Below the pieces are notes generated by a model. It worked only from the letters and a program-made list of their open reading frames with translations. It ran no database searches and was not told the origin of the DNA. The position numbers and the translations under genes are program-made. This document shows, one piece after another, positions 1 through 8,749 of a stretch of DNA of 64,000 nucleotides. Position 1 is the first letter of the stretch. The number at the start of each line of letters is the position of its first letter. Origin of the DNA: Trileptium ribeirensis (taxonomy: Eukaryota > Nematoda > Enoplea > Enoplida > Thoracostomopsidae); assembly GCA_030248225.1 (NCBI GenBank), contig JASANE010021379.1, forward strand, positions 32,275 to 96,274, given 5' to 3'.

Positions 1-720
1 ACGAAAATGCATCTAGCGACTACAATAAAACGCGACATCTACATAAAACGCGTGATCGTAACTATTATAGCATCCCGTAATATATCAAGGCTAAGTTAAA
101 AGCTAAATTACGACAACGACACAATTATAACAACACCACCATATACAGTAACGGCTACAAAAGTCTTAATAAACACATCATAAAAATATAATTTCGCTTT
201 ATATATACATTTATATGCTAAAAGCATTAATTTTAGTTAACGCTAAGCGTTAAATTTTGGCAGGCTCATTTATTATCAACTAAGCTAAGCACCTGTCTCG
301 ACTGATACTATTGCTATCTCTCCTTCAATAAAACAGATGCAACAAAACAGACATTTTTTACAGCGTCACATGGGAATTTCTCGATTTTTTAATGTAAAAA
401 TGAAAAGTCCCAAAATTTTTTCGCAATTTGGCGAAGTATAAAAGTTTAATTTCAATTCAGAATTTCCTTTGGGAGACCGACTGATAAAATTCACAGGGAA
501 AAATTAGACGTCAAAAACTCTATATCTTGTCAAAGGCATTTCGTGCTGTTCCTGATGCATCCTTTCAATTACTGCAATAAACTCGCAGAGTACGATACTC
601 AACACAACATTTACATTGGAATTGCATGTGATGAAAATGATACTGCACTTTACAGTATTGATTATAAATATGTACATCGGCTTTTGTAGATAATGTTGCA
701 CATATACGCCGATGACTGTA
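1..720. other. AT-rich stretch without a recognisable gene
   Basis: No long open frame and no protein family that I recognise. It ends exactly where the terminal inverted repeat of the next element begins. Confidence 0.6.
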
Positions 721-1132
721 AGTAGTAGGAAAAATAAGAGTTCTGGGCCACTTGATTAATGACCTGTCAAATTTTTAGGAGAAATAATGATTAATGACCT
801 TGGGTCACGTGACCTGTCAAATATGATTAATGACCCTTATATAATAAATACATATACATGTATACTTAATACATGCTCCCCTCCGCCCACGCATTATATA
901 ATATATATATATACATATATACGTAATACATATAATAATAGTCCCCCTCCGCCCACGCAACAAATAATATATACATACACATGTATACGTAATACATACA
1001 TATGATGGTCCCCTCCACACAGGCATTCATTGTAATTAATGACTCATCACTTTGGAATGTTCTAGAAGCTTCCATTGGCACAATTCCAAAAATTCAACCA
1101 ATCAGCGTTAGCAGAGAATACATGAAAAGGGT
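721..1132 (+). repeat. Left terminal inverted repeat of the virus-like element
   Basis: Matches the reverse complement of 4870-5279 almost base for base, with a small length difference in a TA-rich tract. It contains two copies of a TTAATGACC/ACCTGTCAAAT module, a perfect GGTCACGTGACC palindrome (803-814), and three spaced copies of a module built from ATACGTAATACAT-like sequence and TCCCCTCC[GA]C[CA]CA. It ends in ACATGAAAAGGGT, so the element's leader motif is part of the TIR. Confidence 0.92.
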
Positions 1133-1273
1133 GGTCCTTATGCAATTTCAACAGCATTAAACACCCCTAAACGCAGTCACCTTTTAGGAGATAAGTAGTA
1201 TCATGATGTTTGGGTTCAGTTGGACGTGGAAAAACATGAAAAGGATTGTTTTCCTTGATTTTATATATCTAAT
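1120..1273 (+). promoter_or_regulatory. Leader/promoter region of the 112-aa ORF
   Basis: The 11-mer ACATGAAAAGG occurs at 1120-1130 (TIR edge) and again at 1234-1244. The second copy is followed by GATTTTATATATCTAATATGG, whose ATG is the ORF start at 1274. The same order (ACATGAAAAGG, ATTTTA, TAT, AATATGGA) precedes the 58-aa ORF at 2769, with nearly the same spacing (40 against 38 bases). The repetition before separate genes argues for a transcription or translation signal rather than chance. Its exact role is inferred. Confidence 0.55.
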
Positions 1274-1612
1274 ATGGAATTGTTTATTGTTAAACACCTG
1301 AACGATCTGTTAATTAACCTTCCTGTACCCATTGAAGCTAACAATGTCACGGTACTCAGTTCAAGGTTGTTTGGAGCCGTTGCCAAAGATAAAATGCCGT
1401 ACATAGTGTGTGCTAACTTCGTAAAACTGAAGTTCTTTAATGATGGATATTCCAATGTGCTGTGCGTTTTGGACGGACGCAAAAATGAAACTACTAGTGA
1501 ACTGAAGTCCAGATTTACCCAAGAATTTAAAATAGAAGTCCGAGATAATGCGGGTGAGATAGTGACTGATCCAGATTTGATAATTTTTGTACACCTCCAA
1601 TTCAAGAAATAA
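1274..1612 (+). CDS. 112-aa virus-like element protein, unknown family
   Basis: An intact 112-codon ORF starting at an ATG in the context AATATGGA directly after the shared leader motif. I do not recognise the family. The protein is mixed hydrophobic and charged, without signal peptide or membrane segment, and ends in a beta-strand-like stretch (LIIFVHLQFKK). Its place just upstream of the F54H12.2-like gene, in a compact TIR element, would fit a minor structural or assembly protein, but that is inference from position only. The frame is undamaged while many neighbouring transposon genes are broken, which suggests a young insertion or retained function. Antisense ORFs over the same span are shadows. 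Confidence 0.6.
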   Translation: MELFIVKHLNDLLINLPVPIEANNVTVLSSRLFGAVAKDKMPYIVCANFVKLKFFNDGYSNVLCVLDGRKNETTSELKSRFTQEFKIEVRDNAGEIVTDPDLIIFVHLQFKK

Positions 1613-1742
1613 AGATAATCCAGAATGTTTGTTCAGTGATAAAAGAGTAGGTTACAACGGTGCGTTAGAGAGTTACATGTCGGTTTCGATGGTTCATACA
1701 GTTACTTTTTAAATATTTAACATTGATTTTCACTATCCTTGG

Positions 1743-2675
1743 ATGACCTACATATTAAACCTTTTACATTACTCAAGAGAAGAGCGAAACTGCCATCTCC
1801 GTACTGCTCTTTGGTTTCAAGATAGTGCTTACTCTATGGATAGTTTCGAAGACAATGAGGGTGCTACAGCTAGACAAGCGTACTTTTTCAACAGTGATGA
1901 GTGTACATTATACCTACCAGTGGTGACTTCGGTTATATTCAATGGCGGATATCTACCACCACAGACGGAAGTATCGTTGAAATTTTCTCGAAGTGCTCTA
2001 ATACAAATTGTTCAAGCAAAAGACAATGCTCAATGTAATATGATCATCAGCGAACCGATACTCAGAGCAAGTCTCTTGAAGCTAAAAAGTGGTGCTCTGG
2101 ACCACTATGATAAGATATATCGATCGAAGGGAGCTCTCTACCCCTGTGTGACCTATGAGCTGCGAACATTTGGTTTAGGGAAAGATAATCAAAACTTTGA
2201 TTATACGGTGTTTGAGGATGATTTACCTCGAAGAATATTTGTGTGGATGGTGTCAAAAGACACCTATAACGGAAACGTGAGCAAGAATATCTACAATCTA
2301 AAGCTTCCGGAGATGTCAAAATTTCAAGTGCTTGTTAATAATCTAACTTTACCTGGACAAACACCTCTTGTTGTCAACGCAAAAAGCTCTCCTGAGGTTT
2401 ATGCAAACCTGTTACATGGGCTAAACTACCGGAACCGTGATCTAGGCTTCTCTCCTATCGACATGTTTGGAGGGTTTGGAATATTTGCAGTGGACGTGTC
2501 TCCAGATCATTCAAGTAGCTGCGGTAGCTACATTTCAAAGGTAAAGGATGGCAATCTTAGGTTGATTATGGACTTTGCGAAAACTCTAAACGAATCTATG
2601 GTTCTGTTCGTTATGGGGGAATTTACGAAAACTTTGAAGATGACTAAAGATGATAATAAAATTGAATGGATTTAA
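1743..2675 (+). CDS. F54H12.2-like protein (probable capsid-type), N-terminally incomplete
   Basis: A 310-codon ORF whose layout matches the F54H12.2-like proteins common in invertebrate genomes. In order it has an L..LLHYSREE...L.TALWFQD segment (residues about 6-28), an LP.VTSVIFNGGYLPP.TEV block (about 59-81), a conserved P...F.W.VSKD.YNG...KN.YN segment in the middle, GGFGIFAVDVSPD near 240-252, and GNLRL...FAKTLNE.MVLFVMGEF close to the C-terminus. Family members that I recall are about 400 residues or more, with roughly 110-130 residues before the point where this ORF starts. Upstream the frame is open only to a stop at 1710, so the N-terminal part is missing, frameshifted or spliced on. 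The family is generally annotated as uncharacterised; a double jelly-roll major capsid role is my inference. It follows the 112-aa ORF and precedes the 58-aa ORF on the same strand. No ACATGAAAAGG copy precedes its ATG, another hint that the true 5' end has been lost. Confidence 0.75.
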   Translation: MTYILNLLHYSREERNCHLRTALWFQDSAYSMDSFEDNEGATARQAYFFNSDECTLYLPVVTSVIFNGGYLPPQTEVSLKFSRSALIQIVQAKDNAQCNMIISEPILRASLLKLKSGALDHYDKIYRSKGALYPCVTYELRTFGLGKDNQNFDYTVFEDDLPRRIFVWMVSKDTYNGNVSKNIYNLKLPEMSKFQVLVNNLTLPGQTPLVVNAKSSPEVYANLLHGLNYRNRDLGFSPIDMFGGFGIFAVDVSPDHSSSCGSYISKVKDGNLRLIMDFAKTLNESMVLFVMGEFTKTLKMTKDDNKIEWI

Positions 2676-2730
2676 TGTTTGTGTTTAAATATGTTGTTGA
2701 ATTTGTATAATAAAAAACCAAAAAAATTGC

Positions 2731-2768
2731 ACATGAAAAGGATTTGTACATGATTTTAGGTATTCAAT
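2731..2768 (+). promoter_or_regulatory. Leader motif of the 58-aa ORF
   Basis: ACATGAAAAGG at 2731-2741, then an ATTTTA tract, TAT and AATATGGA at the start codon. It closely matches the leader at 1234-1273. This is the second internal copy in the element. Confidence 0.55.
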
Positions 2769-2945
2769 ATGGATACCATACGAAATTTTTTCTCAAAGCG
2801 AAAACGTGAGGAAGAACAAATTCGTGAGCTGAAACGACAGATTGGTGTACTACGCGAGCAGGAGGCTCTGGGAATGGACGTACCAGATACATTCCCACCC
2901 TCTGTGGAGTTGCTGGAACTGCGTCGGAAACGTCGGAAGAAGTAA
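2769..2945 (+). CDS. 58-aa basic, coiled-coil-prone protein
   Basis: A short ORF starting ATGGATACC directly after the conserved leader and ending AAGAAGTAA. It begins MDTIRNFFSKRKREEEQ, continues as a highly charged, probably helical segment (about residues 9-33) with a leucine at RELK and VLRE spacing, then a PDTFPPSVELLEL stretch, and finishes with a very basic tail (RRKRRKK). The tail could bind nucleic acid or act as a nuclear localisation signal. I know no named family. The leader, start context and position after the F54H12.2-like gene support a real gene, possibly a small virion or DNA-binding protein, which is inference. Confidence 0.55.
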   Translation: MDTIRNFFSKRKREEEQIRELKRQIGVLREQEALGMDVPDTFPPSVELLELRRKRRKK

Positions 2946-3490
2946 CGGGAATCGTTTGTGTGTTTGGAATGGGATGTCACGACATCCCGCACATTATCTT
3001 TAATGCTCAGTAATAATACTATGCGTGTATAGGTTGCTTGTTTGGGAACCAACTGACAGTTGCATCTTAGATGGCAGGTTACCGGCTCGAAGTGTCTACC
3101 GTAACACGTTGCCAACAGAGCAGGCAATCGCATCAGTTGGATTGGTACAAGCAACAAAAAAGGGTGGTCATCCTAGCCCTAATCCAGCATACCTAATGCC
3201 AGACTCTAAAAAATGCGTTCCGCTATTTTACGTCCCAGGTGAGACGAGAAGCATCTGTGTCTTAGCCTTAGAGTGAAGTTGGCATGCCTTCCACTGCCAG
3301 GATGATGAGGGGAGTGTTAGCTAAGCGGATCAAAGGGTGCACATGGTGCAAAGAAACGACAACACCCGTAACCGCCTTCGCTCTACCTAGTGTATCACAT
3401 CATCCCATACTTCACAATATGTATGCAAGTGTAAACGTACGAGACACTCACCGTCACGTCTTTCGAAACCACTTGAAATATTATTGAATA
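2946..3490 (+). other. Possible further small ORFs of the TIR element
   Basis: Holds a perfect hairpin (2971-2988, GGGATGTC-AC-GACATCCC) followed by two modest open frames (3025-3276 and 3284-3487) and a third short one starting ATGGCAGG near 3071. None has the shared leader, none resembles a family I know, and none can be chosen over the others. The region is somewhat more GC-rich than the AT-rich middle that follows, so it may have been coding. Confidence 0.3.
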
Positions 3491-3711
3491 AGTATAAGTC
3501 AGTACAATAGTTGTCCTTTAACGCCGGACAAGGCATGTCTTGCAAGGCCAGACTCAGCACTTTAAGTTAATATTACTATGTAAGAAATCCATACTGTTAC
3601 TAGAAAGCCAGTACTATTTATGATAAGTTGGTACAATAGTTGTCCTTTAACGCCGGACAGGCATGTCTTGCAAGGCCAGACTCAGCGCATTAAGTTAATA
3701 TTACTATAGTA
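3491..3711 (+). repeat. Two direct copies of an approximately 90-bp unit
   Basis: Two copies about 132 bases apart share AGTACAATAGTTGTCC-like sequence, then TTTAACGCCGGACA, GGCATGTCTTGCAAGG and CCAGACTCAGC, followed by TTAAGTTAATATTACTAT. The first begins near 3497, the second near 3627. They lie inside the TIR element and do not encode a recognisable protein. Confidence 0.8.
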
Positions 3712-4620
3712 ATAGAAACCAACCAAGTCAAACAAATTTAACTAAGTCTGAAAGATTTACTGAGTTTGCATCCATTTTTATACTGACGAAATTGCTTACG
3801 GCTAATTTTAACAAAATTATCATTTTAACAAAATTTTATGGTAAGATTTTAAGGCTGAGTACACATTTTTAGGCTAGTTTAAACTTATTTGCGCAGTTTA
3901 TTATATATTGTGTGCTAAATTTGCTGTTGGAAGTTGATATATCTACTTATTAGAAACTTTTTGTTACATTTGTTACTTTTTGCCAATAATAATTGTTACC
4001 AACAAAATTTAATAAAATTTTAAGATGAACATAATGCTTTAGTGCAGTGTGGTTTGACAACAATATTTTTAAAGTGCAAGCATTTAACTTGCTGTGTTTA
4101 ATCACTGTATTTAATTGCCAAAAGCATAATACATTATAATACATTATACTAGCTTCGTAACAACGTAACATGAAACTTTTAAACTGTTATGTTAATAAAA
4201 AATACAAGCATACCACTGATAATATTCATATTGTACCAAATTGACATGCATTTTATTGCATTTGCTGCAAAAATATTTATTTTTAACGTAGGACTATGTG
4301 TTTATATTACATTACATACTATTGAAGTGATGTATGGTTAGCCTTAACGCCACTATATACCAGTATGTAATCCAACGATACTCCACCCTCATTTCTTGCG
4401 TATCACGTTCGGGACAAAGAGAGATGTCCAAATATGTTTAGTATGTTTGTATTTATTGTATACATGTAAGTTATGTATATATGCATATCGCAGTGTACCA
4501 TGTGGATTTTAGAAAAAATCTTTAGGTAAATCAAAAACAATTAAAAACGTGTATTTAAGTTGATTAAATAAATATAACTTCGATGACAATGGTCTAACCA
4601 CTCATAGTGATTTAAAATTT
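3712..4620. other. AT-rich interior of the TIR element
   Basis: About 900 bases with no convincing ORF, only short chance frames on either strand. Any deleted replication or integration genes would have to be missing from here or from 2946-3490. Confidence 0.6.
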
Positions 4621-4623
4621 ATC

Positions 4624-4830
4624 TCAAGATAATGGTTCTGGAAGTGGACCGGAAGTGAGCCGGAAGTGGACCGGAAGTGAGCCGGAAGTGGACCGGAAGT
4701 GGACCGGAAGTGAGCCGGAAGTGGACCGGAAGTGAGCCGGAAGTGAGCCGGAAGTGGACCGGAAGTGAGGCGGAAGTGAGCCGGAAGTGGAGCGGAAGTG
4801 AGGTGGAAGTGAGCCGGAATTGAAATCCAT
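4624..4830 (-). CDS. 68-aa ORF made of 11-residue repeats
   Basis: On the minus strand an ATG (4830, context ACAATGGA) opens a 68-codon frame through the 11-bp repeat array. Because 11 is not a multiple of 3, three repeat units (33 bp) give one 11-residue peptide period of the type SGSLPPHFRST. The start lies 52 bases after an ACATGAAAAGGGTATAAAAG leader at the inner edge of the right TIR, the same 11-mer that precedes the plus-strand genes. That leader and the similar start context are the only reasons to think it is expressed; the peptide could be a by-product of the repeat. Longer upstream frames starting inside the TIR are less likely. Confidence 0.3.
   Translation of the reverse strand: MDFNSGSLPPHFRSTSGSLPPHFRSTSGSLPAHFRSTSGSLPVHFRSTSGSLPVHFRLTSGPLPEPLS
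4640..4815 (+). repeat. 16-copy 11-bp tandem repeat with ETS-like CCGGAAGTG cores
   Basis: Sixteen consecutive 11-bp units of the form GGAAGTG[GA][AG][GC]C, plus a decayed seventeenth copy (GGAATTGAAA). Most junctions read CCGGAAGTG, the consensus core bound by ETS-family factors in animals. Two main unit variants (GGACC and GAGCC endings) alternate irregularly. Confidence 0.95.
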
Positions 4831-4882
4831 TGTAAACTGATTGAAAATCTGAAGTACATGAGCTTTTATACCCTTTTCATGT
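4831..4882 (-). promoter_or_regulatory. Right-end promoter-like leader with TATA box
   Basis: Reading the minus strand: ACATGAAAAGGG at 4882-4871 runs directly into TATAAAAG, then ATTTTCAATCAG and the ATG at 4830. It is the clearest TATA-like box in the element and couples the TIR edge to the repeat-encoded ORF. Confidence 0.5.
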
Positions 4883-5279
4883 ATTCTCTGCTGACGCTGA
4901 TTGGTTGAATTTTTGGAATTGTGCCAATGGAAGCTTCTAGAACATTCCAAAGTGATGAGTCATTAATTATAATGAATGTCTGTGTGGAGGGGACCACCAT
5001 ATGTATGTATTACGTATACATGTGTATGTATATATTATTTGTTGCGTGGGCGGAGGGGGACTATTATTATATGTATTACGTATATATGTGTATATATATT
5101 ATATAATGCGTGGGCGGAGGGGAGCATGTATTACGTATACATGTATATGTATTTATTATATAAGGGTCATTAATCATATTTGACAGGTCACGTGACCCAG
5201 GGTCATTAATCATTATTTCTCCTAAAAATTTGACAGGTCATTAATCAAGTGGCCCAGAACTCTTATTTTTCCTACTACT
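4870..5279 (-). repeat. Right terminal inverted repeat of the virus-like element
   Basis: Inverted copy of 721-1132. It carries the palindrome GGTCACGTGACC at 5186-5197, the three CCTCCGCCCACGC-type modules and the leader 11-mer at its inner end. Homology stops where the left copy continues GTGGTCC and the right copy continues TATAAAAG. Confidence 0.92.
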
Positions 5280-5886
5280 CCTTCAAAAACTTGAGACGCG
5301 GCTAGACAGTTGAAAAAATTGAGAATAAAAAATGGTTTGCCACATATTGGTCAAAAATAAATTCTTAAAGACTTAAAAATACACTCTTCCCCAACGTAAT
5401 GGTTTGCATATTCATAGTATACTTAGAGAAATACACCCGATTAAAAAGTGGTTACGCCGTGTTCTTGCTACCTGTTGTCTTGCGAAATATACAATATCAT
5501 ATGCTGTAGTTATTAGTAAGGAAGATTACGCAGTAATTTAATGAACACTATAAAAATGTAACTGTACTCACAGCAATTTTATGATAAATATTCTACGGCA
5601 TGGACCACAGGTGGTAAAGAGGCTACTTCCTAAGGGTCAGACTATCTAAGCGATATTTACACGCTACCGCGAAATTTAAGCGGTTATTACAACATTATCG
5701 TTTATATTTTTGTATATATATTTCGTTAACGTCAAGCTGTTACCACCAGCTGCACCACGCTCCTCCCGGGAACTGCTGTATGCATTTACTCCTAAGCCCA
5801 CAGACCTTGGACTCTTATGGATTGAACACCACGAAACGCGCCAAGCAAAAGAATTTAATAGCAAACAATGTAAAATAATTGTTCGA
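5280..5886. other. Intergenic stretch, one shared peptide-like segment
   Basis: No gene. Around 5778-5830 the plus strand can be read as TPKPTDLGLLW, resembling segments at 9780-9830 and 36945-36995 (see findings). Confidence 0.5.
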
Positions 5887-7392
5887 TTACACCCGTTTTG
5901 AACAGTGACTAGCATCAACAGAGCTGTCAGCTTTTCTATAAGTACTACCAGTACTGTTCGACTTAAAAGATGATCTCAATCGATCAACCAAGCTTTTATT
6001 AAATGATCCGGATCGGACTTGAGTATTAATGTTTTCATTAGCACCGTGGGCACTGGGTGACGCGCTCACGGTTAGGTTGTCATCGTCCGTAAAAGAACTC
6101 GAAGCACGCCGGCTGTTAGCAGCAGCTGTGTGGCTACCGGTTAGGCTTATACTCAGTGTAGTTTGTTCATTTTTATTATTTGTACTACAGCTGTTACCAC
6201 TGTCAACCCTCAATGTTCTTCTAGCACCACAGCGATGACTTGAATGACTGCTGTTGGTACCCGCAGTTTCAGTTTGCAGAACTGAGCAACTGCCACAAAT
6301 ACTCGAGTACATATTTGCTCCTTTTGTTTTAGTATATGCAGTTTTTCTGTCGCAGCAGGAGCCAGCATGTTTTTCCTGTAACCCGTTCGGAGAAAGACTT
6401 AAAGTGGTAGGGCGGTTTTCAGGGCGAGTTGATGCTTTTATTGTGCCTGTACGTGACGCTGGTGGCGTATGGCGATAAGGAGGAGGCGGTATCCCAAATA
6501 TGTTATTTGCTGACCCACTTCTCGAATGTTGAGTTTCAGTAACTAACTCGGTATTATGCGATGGAGGTACCTCTGAGTTAACAAATTGTGGCTCAGTTTG
6601 GTGATCAGTAATATATCGATTCTGCGATTCCCACGGCAAGGCGGTCGATGAAATTGTAGTAGTCGTTGACGTAGGTGTAGAAGCACTTGTTGGCAACTCT
6701 GGCTTCCTTATAATTGATGCTAAAAATCCAGCAAATATTCCGGTTCCCCTAGCGGACCGTGACGTATCAGAATTTCGGCTACTCGACGCAGTCGACTGCA
6801 ATGATATACCGTTGTTACCATATCCAAATGGGGATGTTCTGTTGATTGCTAGCGGGCTTGATGCTGCTCTTCGTGCAAGCGAATACGTAGGTAAGTTATC
6901 TCTCGAATAGTAACCAGTGTTATCGTGTGTCGGCGGTTGATATGATATGCTGTGACAGGGCACAGAAACATTGGCACTAACGTTAAAACATACATTAGAA
7001 CTCACGGGCATCCTGTTATGGCTACAGATTCCATTATCATTACCACTACCATTATTAGCACAATTCGGTTCGCTGCAAGTTCTTTCAGAATGTCTAACCG
7101 GTCTAAGAACTTCAGCGCTGTTGGAAGATACATGGGACCCAACACAAGCATAATGAGAGCCTGAACTCGGCGCACATGAGCTACTACTGTTACTCGATTG
7201 TTGTTGTCGTATGCGCTCGCTTTGATCATAGGTAGGAGGAAGTTCCGGCGCACGGCTCTCTGAAGTAAACAGCCGACGAAACCACGGGTACGAAAATAAG
7301 ACACTATCCCAATCTGATACCGATGCATTAGTGTAGCGACCACTGTTAGACGCCAAAATACGACTTTCATTATGTTGAGCCAAACCCACCGT
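5887..7392 (-). CDS. Serine-rich exon with PPxY motifs (host gene, likely last coding exon)
   Basis: A 500-codon open frame, unusually long for this window, that does not look like transposon sequence. It is rich in Ser, Thr, Asn and Arg and has no globular fold I recognise, so it is probably disordered. It contains ELPPTYD near the N-terminus and PPPPYRHTP in the middle, both PPxY motifs that bind WW domains of NEDD4-type ubiquitin ligases, plus DNLPTYSL, an LPxY variant. It ends in TAA at 5887. No in-frame ATG fits the start; instead the frame is preceded on the minus strand by CTACTGTTACAG, a plausible 3' splice site ending at 7393, giving a phase-0 exon that opens ACG GTG GGT. This is therefore probably the C-terminal cytoplasmic or adaptor region of a spliced host protein. 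The first exon may be the one at 22681-22860. Overlapping frames on the other strand are shadows. Confidence 0.6.
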   Translation of the reverse strand, partial: TVGLAQHNESRILASNSGRYTNASVSDWDSVLFSYPWFRRLFTSESRAPELPPTYDQSERIRQQQSSNSSSSCAPSSGSHYACVGSHVSSNSAEVLRPVRHSERTCSEPNCANNGSGNDNGICSHNRMPVSSNVCFNVSANVSVPCHSISYQPPTHDNTGYYSRDNLPTYSLARRAASSPLAINRTSPFGYGNNGISLQSTASSSRNSDTSRSARGTGIFAGFLASIIRKPELPTSASTPTSTTTTISSTALPWESQNRYITDHQTEPQFVNSEVPPSHNTELVTETQHSRSGSANNIFGIPPPPYRHTPPASRTGTIKASTRPENRPTTLSLSPNGLQEKHAGSCCDRKTAYTKTKGANMYSSICGSCSVLQTETAGTNSSHSSHRCGARRTLRVDSGNSCSTNNKNEQTTLSISLTGSHTAAANSRRASSSFTDDDNLTVSASPSAHGANENINTQVRSGSFNKSLVDRLRSSFKSNSTGSTYRKADSSVDASHCSKRV

Positions 7393-8749
7393 CTGTAACA
7401 GTAGCTACACCATAAAATTATTATAGCATTGTTGCATTTATAAACCAGCTCAAACATGTCACCCCAATGAAATTATAATCGATACATACATCAGTAACAT
7501 TCTAAAAGTTGCTTAAATGTTTTACCGCTAAGCACTAAACAACTAAGGCACAAGCCGAAACGTAAACGTATCCAGAATAAAATTAAAACAGAGATATTTC
7601 GAGAATTTACAGAGTGCGCGAAACCTAAATAAATGCTTAAATTAAACCATTTTACTTTACAACGCTAAAATTTGTGAGAATGGTTTTTTTCAGTTTTTCC
7701 AGTGAGAGAACAACGCTGACAAACTACAGCTGGGGACAGAAATAATGGTTTGTCTAAAAAATTCAAAATGGTAATTGTTCTCTATCTGGGATTTTTATAA
7801 CGAGGTAGACGGGGGCTGACCCCACACTGGCCCTACGTGACCCCAAACGACACATCCAGTGACCACTAACATTTTCATTTTTAAACACCGCAAATTTTTT
7901 CCATGTGTTTTCAATTTATCAGAATTTTTGATAAAATTTTTTTACCTATTTCCTCCAATTTTTGCCAACCCGTTGCCAATTTTTCCTAATTATGTTAAAT
8001 TCCGATATTTGCAAAATTCATGGACCTGACAACTATTTAAGGCCTCCCAAATGTTAAGGGTCAGACCTGACCCTGGGTATCTGATCCCTCATCCCAGAAA
8101 CGTAGAAAACCCAGCAGTCGCGGAAATCTGGGCCAATACTTAGCAAAAGGATTAGAAAGTTTACTTTTCGTTAGCTCATACGTGTTAATACATAGCTTCA
8201 ACATGTTTTCTACTACGTCACGCAAGACAGCAGGTAACTGCTTACATTCCTGCAACACCATAATACACGACCTAGCGGAAGCGCCAAGCAATCGAGTTAC
8301 CGACAGAAATAGTTTGATGCATTACAATCTAAACTACCAGATAGTGCATGGTTCATGGGATGTGAATGGGTTGAAGTGAATTTTAATAGGTATGCCGACC
8401 GTAAATACGGTTAAGCAACGACTTTTTATGCCGACACTTTTTAACGATATTAGAGCGGAGTTTTTATAACACTATTGATTTTCCTTTTTATCTCTTTATC
8501 ATAATTCTAACTAAAACCGACATTTAACAGAGTCCTCGTTCAGGTGATACATAACATTTTTATATAAAATATATATACTATCTGAGATATAACCGAATTG
8601 CTAAAAACATGTTCATCCTAGGTCACAAAATCGAGGAACTATCTTCACGGATCCCTCATACCTCAAATAAGAGGGCTGACTAATCTCTCAGACTATTGGC
8701 TATCAGACAAAGCACGTCATGGGAATTTTTTCTAAGGTATTCAGACGTA
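7393..8749. other. Probable intron or intergenic sequence
   Basis: AT-rich with homopurine and homopyrimidine patches and no supported coding sequence. A short block near 7800-8080 has repeated CTGACCC-type words typical of a decayed interspersed repeat. Confidence 0.45.

Larger units (their letters stand above)
721..5279. mobile_element. Compact Polinton-like TIR element carrying an F54H12.2-like gene
   Basis: A 4.56-kb unit bounded by inverted repeats of about 410 bp that differ at only about seven positions. Both ends start AGTAGTAGGAAAAATAAGAG. Inside are three plus-strand ORFs (112, 310 and 58 codons) near the left end, an AT-rich middle, and an 11-bp repeat array with a short minus-strand ORF at the right end. 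Polintons/Mavericks are known for long TIRs starting AG(T) and for double jelly-roll capsid genes. As I recall, C. elegans F54H12.2 lies next to the transposon-derived integrase gene F54H12.3, which links this family to Polinton-like elements. I find no DNA polymerase, integrase, ATPase or protease here, so this looks like a non-autonomous or internally deleted copy. No clear 6-bp target duplication is visible (ACTGTA left, CCTTCA right). The TIR pair and its extent are read directly; the Polinton assignment is inference. Confidence 0.8.

Noticed and set aside
787..1081. Several overlapping ORFs on both strands, mirrored at 4921-5183
   Set aside because: They lie wholly inside the terminal inverted repeats, are made of TA-rich low-complexity codons and occur only because the repeat is open in several frames.
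1261..1605. 114-codon minus-strand ORF
   Set aside because: Antisense shadow of the 112-aa gene at 1274-1612; only the plus strand has the shared leader and ATG context.
4602..4950. Longer minus-strand frames through the 11-bp array
   Set aside because: They begin inside the TIR without a leader; the ATG at 4830 behind ACATGAAAAGGGTATAAAAG is the better start.
715..5285. Target-site duplication of the first TIR element
   Set aside because: The six flanking bases, ACTGTA and CCTTCA, agree at only three positions.
7002..7457. 151-codon minus-strand ORF
   Set aside because: Out-of-frame shadow of the serine-rich exon.
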